DNA of 60,000 nucleotides from Mesostigma viride (GCA_009746045.1 RPFO01000213.1:2012325-2072324); one strand, 5' to 3'. Counted from the stretch's first letter, positions 1 through 14,260 are shown. Program-made: numbers and translations. The notes: generated from the letters alone by a model not told the origin.

Positions 1-3000
1 GTTGTCAGATCGAGGAGTCCCTCAAGGACGAGTCCAAGCGCAGGCTGCATCGCAAGGGCAAGAAGCCACCCAAGGTGGCAGTCAAGAAAGGCAGCGGCAA
101 GGAGCTGGCCAACGCGCTCGAGGTCAACGAGGACGACAAGGACGCGATGCTCATGGCCAAGGTGAGCTGGTTGCTCGATGCTCATGGCCGAGGTGGGTGC
201 AGGCATGGACTAGGCTGTATTATACAAGTATATTGTGTGGTAGGACGTCAAAGACGCGAAGCTCATGACCAAGGTGAGCCAAGGTGAGCTTGTTTGTGTG
301 ACAGCCGGTGGGCACTTGTGCCATGATACAGTACCCATGTATGTTAATGTATTGTAGGTGTAGGAGGTGTAGGAGGGGAGGAGGGGAGGAGGGGGAGGAG
401 GGGAGGAGGGGAGGAGGGGGAGGAGGGGGAGGGGGAGGAGGGGGAGGAGGGGGAGGAGGGGGAGGAGGGGAGGAGGGGGAGGAGGGGGAGGAGGGGGAGG
501 AGGGGGAGGAGGGGAGGAGGGGGAGGAGGGGAGGAGGGGAGGAGGGGAGGAGGGGAGGAGGGGGAGGAGGGGAGGAGGGGGAGGAGGGGGAGGAGGGGAG
601 GAGGGAGGAGGGGAGGAGGGGAGGAGGGGAGAGGGGGAGGAGGGGGGGAGGGGGAGGGGAGGGGGGGAGGGGGAGGGGGAGGGGAGGGGGAGGGGGAGGG
701 GGAGGGGAGGGGGGGAGGGGAGAGGGGGAGGGAGGGGGAGGGGGAGGGGGAGGGGAGGGGAGGGGAGGGGAGGGGGAGGGGAGGGGAGGGGAGGAGGGGA
801 AGGGAGGAGGGGATGAGGGGGAGGAGGGGGGAGGGGGAGGAGGGGGGGAGGGGAGGAGGGGGAGGAGGGGAGGAGGGGGAGGAGGGGGAGGAGGGGGAGG
901 AGGGGGAGGAGGGGAGGAGGGGGAGGAGGGGAGGAGGGGAGGAGGGGGAGGAGGGGGGAGGAGGGGGAGGGGGGGAGGGGGAGGGGAGGGGAGGGGGAGG
1001 GGAGGGGGAGGGGAGGGGAGGGGGAGGGGAGGGAGGGGAGGGGAGGGGAGGGGGAGGGGGAGGGGGAGGGGAGGGGGAGGGGAGGGGGAGGGAGGGGGAG
1101 GGGCGGGGAGGGGGAGGGGAGGGGGGGGGAGGAGGGGAGGGGTAGGAGGGGGAGGAGGGAGAGGAGGGGGAGGAGGGGGAGGAGGGGGAGGAGGGGGAGG
1201 AGGGGGAGGAGGGGAGGAGGGGGAGGAGGGGAGGAGGGGAGGAGGGGAGGAGGGGGAGGAGGGGGAGGAGGGGGAGGAGGGGGAGGAGGGGAGGAGGAGG
1301 AGGGGAGGGGAGGAGGGGAGGAGGGGGAGGAGGGGAGGAGGGGAGGAGGGGAGGAGGGGAGGAGGGGAGGAGGGGAGGAGGGGGAGGAGGGAGGAGGGGA
1401 GGAGGGGGAGGAGGGGGAGGAGGGGGAGGAGGGGGAGGAGGGGAGGAGGGGGAGGAGGGGGAGGAGGGGAGGAGGGGAGGAGGGGGAGGAGGGGGAGGAG
1501 GGGGAAGAGGTCGAAGAGGTCCATGTCATGTTGGCTATGGGTGGTGGGGTAGGATGACAAATATTTGTGACGCTCATGGTCAAGGTGGGTGCAGGCGGCT
1601 TGCGGCGGTGGTTGTTTGTGTGAGATGTACCCATGGGTCGCGCAGGGACGCTACCACGCCCCTTTCCCCCCCGACACACACATTTACTCAACCACCAACA
1701 TGCACGCACACACACACACAACACACACACACTCACAAGCTTCCCTTCTAACTTCCATGTCAACTGACTGTGTAACCTCCTCTCACCCCCTTCCCCTTCT
1801 CTTCTTCGCCCCTCTCCTCCTCCCCCTCCAAACAGCTGGGAGAATCGATTGGCCCAATGAAGGACGACTTTATCATCGTCCACATCCGCCACTTCTGCTC
1901 CTACTGCCGCAAGTACCTGCTCTCCGGCATCGCGCACGTGTGTGACACCTGCTCCTACTTTGGCCTGTGCCCGTCGTGCTACGAGGACGAGGTGGCCACC
2001 GCGCTCAACAACAAGCAGCGCCACCCGCGCGGGTCGGAGGCCGTGCACAGCTTCCACACGGTGGCCATCACGCCACCACCAGAGAGCACGGCAGACGGGG
2101 ACCCGGTGGTGGGCAGCGAGTTCTTTGACACGCGCCAGGTGGGTCATCCTGAGGAAATGAGGATTGATAAACCGTTCTTTGGTTCTTAGAGAGGCGGCAT
2201 GTGGGCTTCCTTGATGTTTACATGAATGGAGTACATGAGTTCCTTATGGGTCTTTTGACACGCGACAGGTGGGGTCGTCCACTGTGCATACACACGTAAT
2301 AAAAGCTAGTTTCTAGTTTCAACCACGTGACAGGTGGGTTGTTTGATAAGTTGAGGTTATAGAAATATATGGGTTTTTTGGCATGCAACAGGTGGGTGTC
2401 GTAGGGAAGGTGAGGATATCTAAGTAGATTGGTTTCCAACACGTGACAGGTGGGATTTCCCAATCCTTCAGTCCAAATCGATAGATCATGGGTTCTTTGA
2501 CACGCGACAGGCGGGTTATTCTAGTGTGATAAAGGTAGGACTGAGTGTGTGTCTTGGGTGGCGTGTCAGGTGTGAGGTGTGTGTAGCCTGTGGTTTGTCC
2601 AGCATCGCCACCTTCTCTGCCTGAGGCGGCTTCGCCAGTGCTCTAATGTGCCTACCAGGGCATCTACTACCGCTTGCACAAGGTGCGAACCAAATTCTTC
2701 CCCTTGTCCCCCATTCACAGCCCCATTCCCCGCCCCACCTGCACCTGTCGCTACCCACCACTCAGTTGACAGCACCATTCACTCACACGCTGGTGCGTTG
2801 CCTGCCTTTATGCTTCCCCGTTCCCTGCATGCATGGACCACTCCCCGCATTGACCGCACGGCCTGCATGAACCACATGCATGCATGCAACGACCGCGCGG
2901 CACGCATGGACCTCTCCGCAGGCCTTCCTGTCGCTGTGCCAGGGCAACCACTACCAGTACGACAGCCTGCGCCGCGCCAAGCACTCGTCCATGATGGTCC

Positions 3001-4182
3001 TGTACCACCTCCACAACCCGTCGGTGGCCGCATTCGTGTCCACCTGCAACCTGTGCAATGTGGAGATCGAGGCCGGCGCCGGCTACCGCTGCAACGTCTG
3101 CACCGACTTTGACATCTGCGCTTCGTGCCAGGAGAAGAAGGGCCACCCGCACCCGCTCACCGCGCATAAGGCGGCCAACCAGGTGGACCAGGAGGCCGAG
3201 GAGAAGCAGCGCAAGCGTGAGCTGCAGGTGGGTCCATGTAATCAAAGCCCTTGACTTTAGCCCTTGGAGTTCAGAATGGAGATGGCATCGCACTCATGTA
3301 CCATGTATGGAAGCTGCGCAAGTGTGATGTGCAGGTGGGTCGCTGCATTGTTGAATAGGAGCATGAGGTGCAGGTGGGTCACTGTAGTGTTGAACAGATG
3401 CAGCATGAGGTGCGGGCGTGTCACTGTAGTGTTGAATAGAAGCAGCATGGGGTGCAGGCGGGTCACTGTATCGTTGAATAGAAGCAGGATGAGGTGCAGC
3501 GACAGGTGCAGGTATGGTCTTGAGCCCTAAACCATAAGCCATAACCGTGTGGATTTACAGGAGTTTCATAGCCATGTCATGTGTATACAAGCAAGCAAGC
3601 ATGCAGCACAGGAAAGTCACCGTACTGCGTGGCCAAGCACTGCCCGTCGGGATGGCATGTCAAAGTGCGATACGTTGCGGAACGTCCCCTGCGACCCTGC
3701 GTTGGTTTCTGATGAATGGTGTTTGCTCCTTTTGCGTTGATGCTATTTTCGCTCCATCCAGTCTTGCATCCACTAGTCCATTTTCTGATCCGAGTCGACC
3801 CTTCCCTCGTGCTCGTCTGCTTATTTTTGTGTGGCTTGCGGCCGCATCTGCTTGCGGCCGCCAGATCCAGCGGCACGTGCAGCTGCTCTCGCACACGTCC
3901 CTGTGCCAGGATCCTGCATGCACCTACGCCAACTGCACGCGCACCAAGCAGCTGTTCCACCACTCCATCAACTGCAAGGTGCGGCTGCAGCGCGCGTGCC
4001 CGCTCTGCCAGCGCATGTGGATGCTTCTGCAGATCCACGCGCAGAACTGCTCCACACCAAACTGCCGCGTGCCCCGCTGCGCATTCCTCAAGGACAACCT
4101 CCGCAAGGCGCAGCAGCAGGCGGAGGCTCGCCGGCGCGCCGCGTTCAACGAGATGGTGCGCGACCGCGTGGCCGGCCGCTGA
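1..4182 (+). CDS. HAC: CBP/p300-type histone acetyltransferase, plant HAC family, 3' part (4 exons)
   Basis: Transcriptional co-activator that acetylates histones in the nucleus. Exons read in one frame, all phase 0: before 1-161, 1836-2138, 2922-3227, 3865-4182 (TGA 4180-4182); 361 residues are visible and the 5' part lies outside the window. Exon 2 gives [12 protein letters not shown] followed by a first ZZ zinc finger (HFCSYC, CDTC, CPSC) and ends ESEFF-like GSEFFDTRQ; exon 3 opens [14 protein letters not shown], contains [17 protein letters not shown] and a second ZZ finger (TCNLC, CNVC, CASC). These strings are typical of plant HAC proteins. Exon 4 is a TAZ finger with three HCC zinc sites (HTSLC, HSINC, HAQNC) and a basic tail. 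The catalytic core is mostly upstream of the window. Introns are GT-AG; all three carry copies of their own donor region (separate entries). Family assignment is firm, exact orthologue not determined. Confidence 0.93.
162..1594 (+). repeat. Echoes of the 5' splice site in HAC intron 1
   Basis: Exon 1 ends GATGCTCATGGCCAAG followed by gtgagc. Degenerate copies occur at about 175-196 (gatgctcatggccgag, gtgggt), 246-283 (gacgcgaagctcatgaccaa, then ggtgagc twice) and 1568-1590 (gacgctcatggtcaag, gtgggt). Each copy holds the last exon codons plus a GT donor-like sequence. The last one lies beyond the polypurine tract, which suggests the tract expanded inside the array. Confidence 0.7.
373..1511. 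repeat. Polypurine (GGA/GGGGA)n tract in HAC intron 1
   Basis: About 1.1 kb made almost only of G and A on the plus strand, mixing GGA and GGGGA units. I see only three pyrimidines inside: T at 814, C at about 1104 and T at about 1142. The long ORFs on both strands here (Gly/Glu/Arg-rich or Pro/Leu/Ser-rich) are products of the repeat, not genes. Such tracts can form G-quadruplex or triplex DNA; the whole tract would be transcribed as purine RNA in the HAC pre-mRNA. Confidence 0.97.
2139..2575 (+). repeat. Echoes of the 5' splice site in HAC intron 2 (about 60-bp period)
   Basis: The exon end TTTGACACGCGCCAG/gtgggt at 2124-2144 is followed by six degenerate copies: near 2252 (ttttgacacgcgacag gtgg), 2320 (accacgtgacaggtgggt), 2378 (ggcatgcaacaggtgggt), 2436 (caacacgtgacaggtggga), 2493 (tctttgacacgcgacaggcg) and 2550 (ggcgtgtcaggtgtga). 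Spacing after the first is about 57-66 bp. Several keep a perfect CAG/GTGGG donor. Confidence 0.8.
3228..3520 (+). repeat. Echoes of the 5' splice site in HAC intron 3 (about 42-bp period)
   Basis: Exon 3 ends with GAGCTGCAG/gtgggtc at 3219-3234. Copies follow near 3325 (gatgtgcaggtgggtcgctg), 3367 (gaggtgcaggtgggtcactg), 3408 (gaggtgcgggcgtgtcactg), 3450 (ggggtgcaggcgggtcactg) and 3492. The unit also carries tgttgaatagaagcagcat, which resembles the exon's GAAGCAGCGCAAG. The region therefore looks like a minisatellite grown from the exon-intron junction. Confidence 0.8.
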
Positions 4183-5130
4183 TGTCAGCACTCCCTCTAT
4201 CCAATGTCAGCGCTCCTCTATATGATGGCAGAGATCCTCTATGCGATGCCAACGCTCCCTCTAGACGATGCCAGCGCTTTTTCTACACCATGCCGGCGCC
4301 TCCTCGGCTCCACCTTTTCATCAATTAGACAACCAGCGCAGGCCTAGAATCTGGGAGAGTTGCCTTTGCTTCGCTTTGCGAATGCAGCCTCCTGCATGGG
4401 TTTGTGATCCATTTTTTTTATTAAAAAAGTGTCCAGCGCCTCTGCAAGCACGACCCCAGACTGCATTGGCATAAGCAGCCATGCTACGTCAATGGGCTTG
4501 GGGATGATGTCGATGGCATATCGATTCGCACCGAGTGCGACAAGTATACCTATGGGAAACAACGTGGAGCCTGCAAGATGTGTATGCCAGCAACCCAGGG
4601 AGCCTGCCATTGTGTGGGTTCTCTCTGGTTAATTCTAGCAGCCCCCCTGGCAGTGGCTGAGTGGGCCTCGGGAACGTATGGTTGCTTTGTCCGGCCTTTT
4701 CCTAGTGTCTAATATTTGAACCCACAGCCAGCGAAACAGATGTTTCGCTGAGCAGTGGACCTAAGTCAACATAAATATATCGATGAGACTGGTGGTGGAT
4801 TGAGTGTGGAAGCATGTGCCTTGAACACTGAGCCATAGCGAGTGCTCAACACCTACTTGTAACCTCCTTGTGATTATCGTCATATGAATTAATGACCAGT
4901 GGCAGTCAGATCCTGCTCAAATTAACTGCATTGGCCCTCTCTAGGGGTCTGCTGAGCTTTCCATACACCGGTCCGCAGGATATTTCACAGTGCAGTTTGT
5001 TGTTGTCTATATAGGATTTGTACTGCATTCTTTTTGCATTTAATTTTGCACCATATGCATGTCAACTAAATTGTTAACCTCAGCCAATAATGCATGTGTC
5101 ATGTGAACACAAATTCTCTTGATATGGGCA
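4183..5130. other. Intergenic, downstream of HAC
   Basis: No ORF with recognisable protein features. The first 100 bases after the HAC stop hold three or four loose repeats of a unit like 'atgccagcgctcctcta'. One copy of the dispersed hairpin motif lies at 4322-4362. Confidence 0.6.
4322..4362 (+). repeat. Dispersed hairpin motif, copy 1
   Basis: Sequence begins attagacaaccagcgcaggc and continues to a degenerate ctagaatctggga. It matches the motif AGACAACCAGCGCAGGCC plus GAAATCTGGAGAAT found at four other places in the window. This copy lies 140 bp behind the HAC stop codon. Confidence 0.65.
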
Positions 5131-5199
5131 TTAATTAATTAATTAATTAATTAATTAATTAATTAATTAATTAATTAATTAATTAATTAATTAATTAAT
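5131..5199. repeat. (TTAA)n microsatellite
   Basis: About 17 perfect TTAA units. It runs directly into the CACGTG-palindrome motif at 5200-5222. Confidence 0.97.
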
Positions 5200-5226
5200 A
5201 GACACGTGACTGCGTCACGTGAGCAT
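5191..5226 (+). repeat. TTAATTAATA plus CACGTGA-N5-TCACGTG motif, copy 1
   Basis: Contains the near-palindrome CACGTGACTGCGTCACGTG after TTAATTAATA. The same arrangement occurs at 12962-13000 (plus) and 15936-15976 (minus), so it is a dispersed repeat end or a shared protein-binding palindrome (two E/G-box cores, CACGTG). Confidence 0.6.
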
Positions 5227-5276
5227 AAGTCCTCAGTGGGAGGGGAACATGGGATGGAATGGATGGTATAAGCTAT

Positions 5277-5897
5277 CTAGGTCCTAGTTACAGGGGTGTG
5301 GGCACCGCGGCGCGAATCGCTATGAATGCCATACTTGGTCACACGCGGAGCCTCCACAGGCTTGGGGGTGGTCTCCTTCATTACTACTTGCCATCTATCC
5401 TTGCGTGCCATCTGCCTCCGTATTACAGACAAACCAGGAGGCTGCCCGGGGGTGAGCCCGTCACGTCTAGTGTAGCACATGTCCATGCCGAGTCTATCAC
5501 GAAATGTCCACGGGTGGCGGCCCTGCCGCGCGCGGCCGGGGGCACGCCAGGTTAGGACATATCGCCCAGGCTGGCCGGGCTTGGTGCCAGCTAGTCTATC
5601 TGAGGTATCTACCTGATCTGTGCGGGCCAGGTGCCCGGCTAGGCCCAGGCGCCTGTGCCTAATAATGTGGGAAACATAGGGCAAATCAGCGTACAAATCC
5701 TCATTACTAATGTGCAAACCAAAGGGGATGTTAAGGGCCTGGCGCAGCATCTTGGTGACGGCGCCGTCGAGTCGTTGCTCCAGCTCCTGCGTCAGTGCCC
5801 ACGTCTCGGCGCCGTAGGTCAGGATCGTCAGAATGACGACCTTGAAGAGGTCACACTTGACGCTTGATATGGGCATGTACATCTTAATCCCGCCCAC
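5277..5897 (-). pseudogene. LINE retrotransposon fragment, C-terminal end of reverse transcriptase
   Basis: A 206-codon reading frame without start-side domains. It shows LTYGAETWAL, then DGAVTKMLRQALN, then LYADLPYVSHIIRHRRLG and AGHLARTDQ: the pattern found behind the palm domain in many non-LTR reverse transcriptases. The catalytic YxDD block, endonuclease and 5' end are missing, so this is a truncated dead copy. Related fragments lie at 23381-23945, 29952-30960 and 31523-32345. The CTG-rich end (APRVTK...) is not alignable by eye with the others, so it may belong to a sister subfamily. Confidence 0.75.
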
Positions 5898-9524
<3,627 letters not shown>

Positions 9525-10152
9525 GTCCAGGTGGGTATAAGAAGCTTGCTCCTGAGCTCGTCCTCAAGAGAGGTTGCCGTCTCCCCCGGCTGCTGGGGGA
9601 AATGACGCAGCACCTGCACACAGCATCGGCGGTGGGCGCGGTCTGGGCGGCCTCGCGTCCAATTCTTCCCGGCACTGGGCTTTCAGCTCTTGCAGCTTGA
9701 GTCGTCAGCGGGCGATGGCGTCCGTGGTCAAGGTGGTGGATCGCTGACCGCAGCAGGTCAGCATAGAGTGCGGCGTGAAGTCGCCAGCTGCCTGCCTGGG
9801 GGGCTGGGCGGCGATCGTGGCCGTCTGCGACGTGATCTCGGGCGGGACCTGCGCAGCCATGCAGGGCCTCGCCGCCTCAGTTTGGGCGGTGATGGTTTCA
9901 AGCTTCTTGATGAGCAGGCCGACCTGGCCCTCCACATGTTTTAGGCGAGAGATTAGAGTACGGCGGCGTGTGCATCATCTGGAGGCCTGCGCTGCGGCCT
10001 GCAGCGCCGTGAGCTGCAGGGGTTGGAGTTTGGTGGCGACCTTGGTTTCCGCATTGGAGACCCGCGGGCCTCCACCGTGTTGAGTGTTGTGGTCAGCATT
10101 GTCAGCTTCCCCACCAGCGGCCACGTCATGCACGTGCTCCGCCAGCACTCCG

Positions 10153-11901
10153 CAGAGTGAGATCATACGCCGTATAATACGGTATAATACGGTATAATAC
10201 GTAATACGCTGGCTTTGAGCGTATGATTCATACGTTATAATACGTTTTAGCGTATAATGACGTATAATACCGTATTATACCGTATGATGCCGTGTTTTCC
10301 GCGTTTTTTTTACGTTTTGCGCGGCTAGGATGCCAGAACGACAGGGCAACGATTTGAAGCCACAGATTTCGTATCTCTACTATAAGTACTGACCCGTCTG
10401 AACTTTCACAATTCGACGCGATCTTATTTTGACATTGTGGTGCACAGTGCGCGCACCGTGCGGAGGTGGCCATGGCGACGTGCGTTCCGTTAAAATATGG
10501 CTAATCCGGCGGGCGACAGGCGAAAAAATTAAGCCGATGGTTAAAAGTGATGTTCTATTATGATGTTTCATAGCAAGATCTGCACTATTTGCAAATTCGC
10601 TGCCTTTGTTGGTACAGATTTGCACGGGGGTCTCATCCAACGTCAATTTGGCCGCGATGAATAATCTAGCATGTGTGCCTGCGACGGTAGAACTCGACAT
10701 TCGTGGGTTATTTTGATGCAGCAAGAGCCGTTTAGTAACGGACACCATGAAAATAACCTAAGCATCTTCGATCTGCGGCCATTTCCTGTCATTTCTAAAA
10801 TGATTTCGTTCAGGCCTGCGCGATCCGCGGTTAATCCATCCATGGCTGGCTGGCTTTTCTTGCGCGCCTGGGTAGGAAATAATGCCGGCCGTGGTACGTT
10901 GATTTGCCGCATGTCACCGCCCAGTCTGTTTGCGCTCTTAATGAACCTGGCATGAAACTTTTTGCGCCGTTTCTGGGTTTTTCTTGCTATTTTGTTCTCC
11001 ACTTGTTGCAGTTGTGCTATCAGATTTTCCGCAGCTTTCAATGGTTTTCCTTACGCTGCGTATGCCATGCTTCCTAAAGCTACCCAGAATTGATCGGGCA
11101 GTTATCTGGCTTTGCTACGCTTCCTGTATGGAGGTTTTCACACGGTAGACATTCTATATTGCGTAGTCAAGGACCCTAGCTGCCTGGGAGCGGCATCACC
11201 GTTGCAAGGAGCTGGCGAGCTCATAGACGCCTGTCATGCTCTTCAGCCTGCTGGAAAACAAGGTTGTTGTATGGAAGGTGAGAATATGTGAGTTACTTAT
11301 CACATCCCCACCTGTTTAGCCTCCGTGGTTCCCCAACGGGGACACGAGATTAATTAATATTAATTAATTAATTCAGTTAATTAATTAATTAATGCACACC
11401 ACGAGTCACACACCTGTAGTCACATGCAGCTCAGTATATTCACATAGCATCGCACCATGCAAACATACTACATGCATTAATTGTATACTACTGTAGTATT
11501 TGCGTGCATGCACAGCCACATATATATATTAAAATATATAATTACTTGCATCAAAGTGAAGGCACCCAAGTAAACATAACCAATATAAAGCCACATATAT
11601 ACACATACACACAATTATGCATGCGCACGTTTACATTCTCAGTATTACATGCAATACATCGATCGTGTCCACAATATCCACCGTATAGAGTATAGCCGAG
11701 GGTAGGGCAACCTTGGATTATGTCCAAAACAGTGTTAAAAACATGTGGATTGATGGTGGGTGTCTTAAAATGTGTAAAATCAGAGTATTCTGAGTGTGTC
11801 CGTACGAAAACGTATAATACCGTATTATACCGCATTATACCGTATTATACATTATACTCCACCGTGACCGTATAACGCGTATAACGTACGATCTCACTCT
11901 G
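10153..11901. mobile_element. hAT-like DNA element, copy 1 (1,749 bp, 8-bp TSD)
   Basis: Starts CAGAGTGAGATC and ends GATCTCACTCTG, 12-bp terminal inverted repeats. It is flanked by the 8-bp direct repeat GCACTCCG (10145-10152 and 11902-11909). An 8-bp duplication and CAG/CTG termini fit the hAT superfamily. Both ends carry many short subterminal repeats of cgtataatacgg / accgtattatac. Inside are only small ORFs on the minus strand (132 aa at 10643-11041, 122 aa at 10380-10748) with no transposase motif that I recognise, so it is probably non-autonomous. A copy of the same length sits at 57692-59440. Confidence 0.88.
11340..11396. repeat. (TTAA)-type repeat inside hAT-like copy 1
   Basis: attaattaatattaattaat and ttaattaattaattaatgca; the same block is at about 58888-58934 in copy 2. 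Confidence 0.9.
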
Positions 11902-12116
11902 GCACTCCGTGGATGTCGTCAGTCCTTGCAGCTAGAAGGAGGGAGCCGGTGTGGCTGCAGGTGCGCCGGGGGCTGGGTTGAGGAGCGTAGCGATAAGATC
12001 GTCAGCTGGCTTGCCTCCAGGCATTCAAGGGAAGACGGGTATCTCTGTCCCCTTCAGTTCCCAGTGTGCAAAATCAACATGCTGCTCATCACTGATGTGC
12101 CGCGTGGGATACAATT

Positions 12117-12945
12117 GAGTGAGTGAGTGAGTGAGTGAGTGAGTGAGTGAGTGAGTGAGTGAGTGAGTGAGTGAGTGAGTGAGTGAGTGAGTGAGTGAGT
12201 GAGTGAGTGAGTGAGTGAGTGAGTGAGTGAGTGAGTGAGTGAGTGAGTGAGTGAGTGAGTGAGTGAGTGAGTGAGTGAGTGAGTGAGTGAGTGAGTGAGT
12301 GAGTGAGTGAGTGAGTGAGTGAGTGAGTGAGTGAGTGAGTGAGTGAGTGAGTGAGTGAGTGAGTGAGTGAGTGAGTGAGTGAGTGAGTGAGTGAGTGAGT
12401 GAGTGAGTGAGTGAGTGAGTGAGTGAGTGAGTGAGTGAGTGAGTGAGTGAGTGAGTGAGTGAGTGAGTGAGTGAGTGAGTGAGTGAGTGAGTGAGTGAGT
12501 GAGTGAGTGAGTGAGTGAGTGAGTGAGTGAGTGAGTGAGTGAGTGAGTGAGTGAGTGAGTGAGTGAGTGAGTGAGTGAGTGAGTGAGTGAGTGAGTGAGT
12601 GAGTGAGTGAGTGAGTGAGTGAGTGAGTGAGTGAGTGAGTGAGTGAGTGAGTGAGTGAGTGAGTGAGTGAGTGAGTGAGTGAGTGAGTGAGTGAGTGAGT
12701 GAGTGAGTGAGTGAGTGAGTGAGTGAGTGAGTGAGTGAGTGAGTGAGTGAGTGAGTGAGTGAGTGAGTGAGTGAGTGAGTGAGTGAGTGAGTGAGTGAGT
12801 GAGTGAGTGAGTGAGTGAGTGAGTGAGTGAGTGAGTGAGTGAGTGAGTGAGTGAGTGAGTGAGTGAGTGAGTGAGTGAGTGAGTGAGTGAGTGAGTGAGT
12901 GAGTGAGTGACTGACTGACTGACTGACTGACTAACTGACTGACTG
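12117..12945. repeat. (GAGT)198 tetranucleotide array ending in (GACT)n
   Basis: Perfect GAGT units from 12117 to 12908, then nine GACT-type units (one GACTAACT variant) to 12945. The Thr-His-Ser-Leu ORF on the minus strand is an artefact of the repeat. A short (GACT)n also occurs near 37108-37127. Confidence 0.98.
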
Positions 12946-12961
12946 GGTAAACATGAATTTG

Positions 12962-13000
12962 AATTAATTAATAAGCACGTGATTACGCCACGTGGGTGCC
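12962..13000 (+). repeat. TTAATTAATAAG plus CACGTG palindrome motif, copy 2
   Basis: Reads aattaattaataagcacgtg followed by attacgccacgtgggtgcc. It shares the layout of the copies at 5191-5226 and 15936-15976 but with a diverged spacer. Confidence 0.6.
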
Positions 13001-14260
13001 AATACAAAGTAAAGGAGCCTCGATCATGGTATGTACAACTTGTGTGGGCCCGAGGCGGGCTGATCGACGGATGCGCACCTTGGGCCCTACCAGAGGAGGC
13101 AATTCAGTTGGCTTCTGGACACTACCTGATCATCTTCAACATGGTGGTCAAGGGTCAGCTGCTGACGGAATGCATTGCCGACCGGCCTTAATATGGCTGG
13201 AGGCATGAGCACCTCTCGGTGGTTGAGGACACTGTTGCACGCAGCCTTTCGTTCTCAACTTGAGCGCACGATTTCAAAGCACAACGATCTCAGTACCACC
13301 CATTCTTGTTCCCGCTGTTGTGGGGACTGCATAGTTTTGTAATGCGCGCAAATCACAAGCGTACACGCGGATTTGTGGTCGGCGAACACTCGACAACATC
13401 TATTTATCTCTTTCACAATTTTCTACACAGTCGCATACGACTGCTGGACGGACCGCGGTATACTTAAACGCAGTATATTTAGTGTGTTTAGGGTGCCTCG
13501 ACATTCACTCTGACGTAAGTAATTATACTTTTTAATGCATATGTGGCGACAGAAAGCCCGGCGATTATACATAATCGAATGGGCTTTGATCTATAATGTT
13601 AGGGCCCAGGTAGGGCAAGGGTAGGGCCCTAAATTTACAGATGGCTCAGCGTGACTACGTATCTACGGTTGCACGGTGGGGTACAGCGGTGGCAGCATTT
13701 TCTTTTTGAGTGCTCTGAGCACAGTGAGCACTGAGCAGGTTCCCGGGAGAAAGAACCCCGGGTGAGCCACGTGGTAACAAGGCAATAACGAGGCAGACAT
13801 GCACTGTACTCGAGTTTCGTAATTTGATTCTAGTATCTACTCGTCAAGAAGCAGAATCATGAGCCTGGAAAAGTTTCCTTTCTTCCCGGATAAGCTGCGT
13901 GGACGAATTGCGTTGTAAAAGGCGGAACCTCGAAGCGGCTGGGCACTGCTCATTCGAGCGTGCTACGTGCCATCGCTCCAAGTCAGCACCACGGATGTGC
14001 CAAATTGACACCATAGCGAAGGTCAATCTTCAGGTTGGCATGATCATACATCAGGCCAGGAGGCACATCCTCAGGATTCGCCATTTGGGGCGCTGTGCAA
14101 GGTGAAAAAGTCTGCCTCCACCTTTATATTCGCAGTGCGGCGAAGACTATATTTCCGTCAAGTAGCTCGGCACATTAGGTTGTAAACCGCACCCGAGCCA
14201 ATTCGTCGGAGGAACTGTACCTGCGCGACAGTGTGTTCGCTGGAGATTGCTGCCAAGCAA
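13001..14260. other. Intergenic upstream of the lyase gene
   Basis: No ORF with recognisable features. The promoter and 5' UTR of the lyase must lie here; I see no clear TATA box. A short inverted repeat, gggccc / gggccct, sits around 13602-13630. Confidence 0.45.

Larger units (their letters stand above)
9690..12050 (-). pseudogene. Decayed coiled-coil ORF (retroelement gag/ORF1-like?), split by the hAT-like element
   Basis: On the minus strand, removing 10153-11901 joins 11902-12050 to 9690-10152. The frame reads VSNAETKVATKLQPLQLTAL, an in-frame TGA, then RTLISRLKHVEGQVGLLIKK and LETITAQTEAARP. Heptad-like spacing suggests a coiled coil, as in gag or LINE ORF1 proteins. Stops and probable frameshifts show it is dead. 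The family is a guess from composition; no zinc knuckle or other diagnostic motif is visible. Confidence 0.35.

Noticed and set aside
210-2147. Pro/Leu/Ser-rich and Gly/Glu-rich ORFs across HAC intron 1
   Set aside because: Produced by the polypurine tract; the region is bounded by a clear donor at 162 and acceptor at 1835 that join HAC exons in frame.
2659-2682. Possible 24-nt microexon (cag/GGCATCTACTACCGCTTGCA.../gtgcga) in HAC intron 2
   Set aside because: It is in phase and has good borders, but HAC proteins run from DTRQ straight into AFLSLCQGN; inserting GIYYRLHK there has no parallel that I know. cDNA would settle it.
12054-13007. 317-codon Thr-His-Ser-Leu ORF
   Set aside because: Translation of the GAGT array only.
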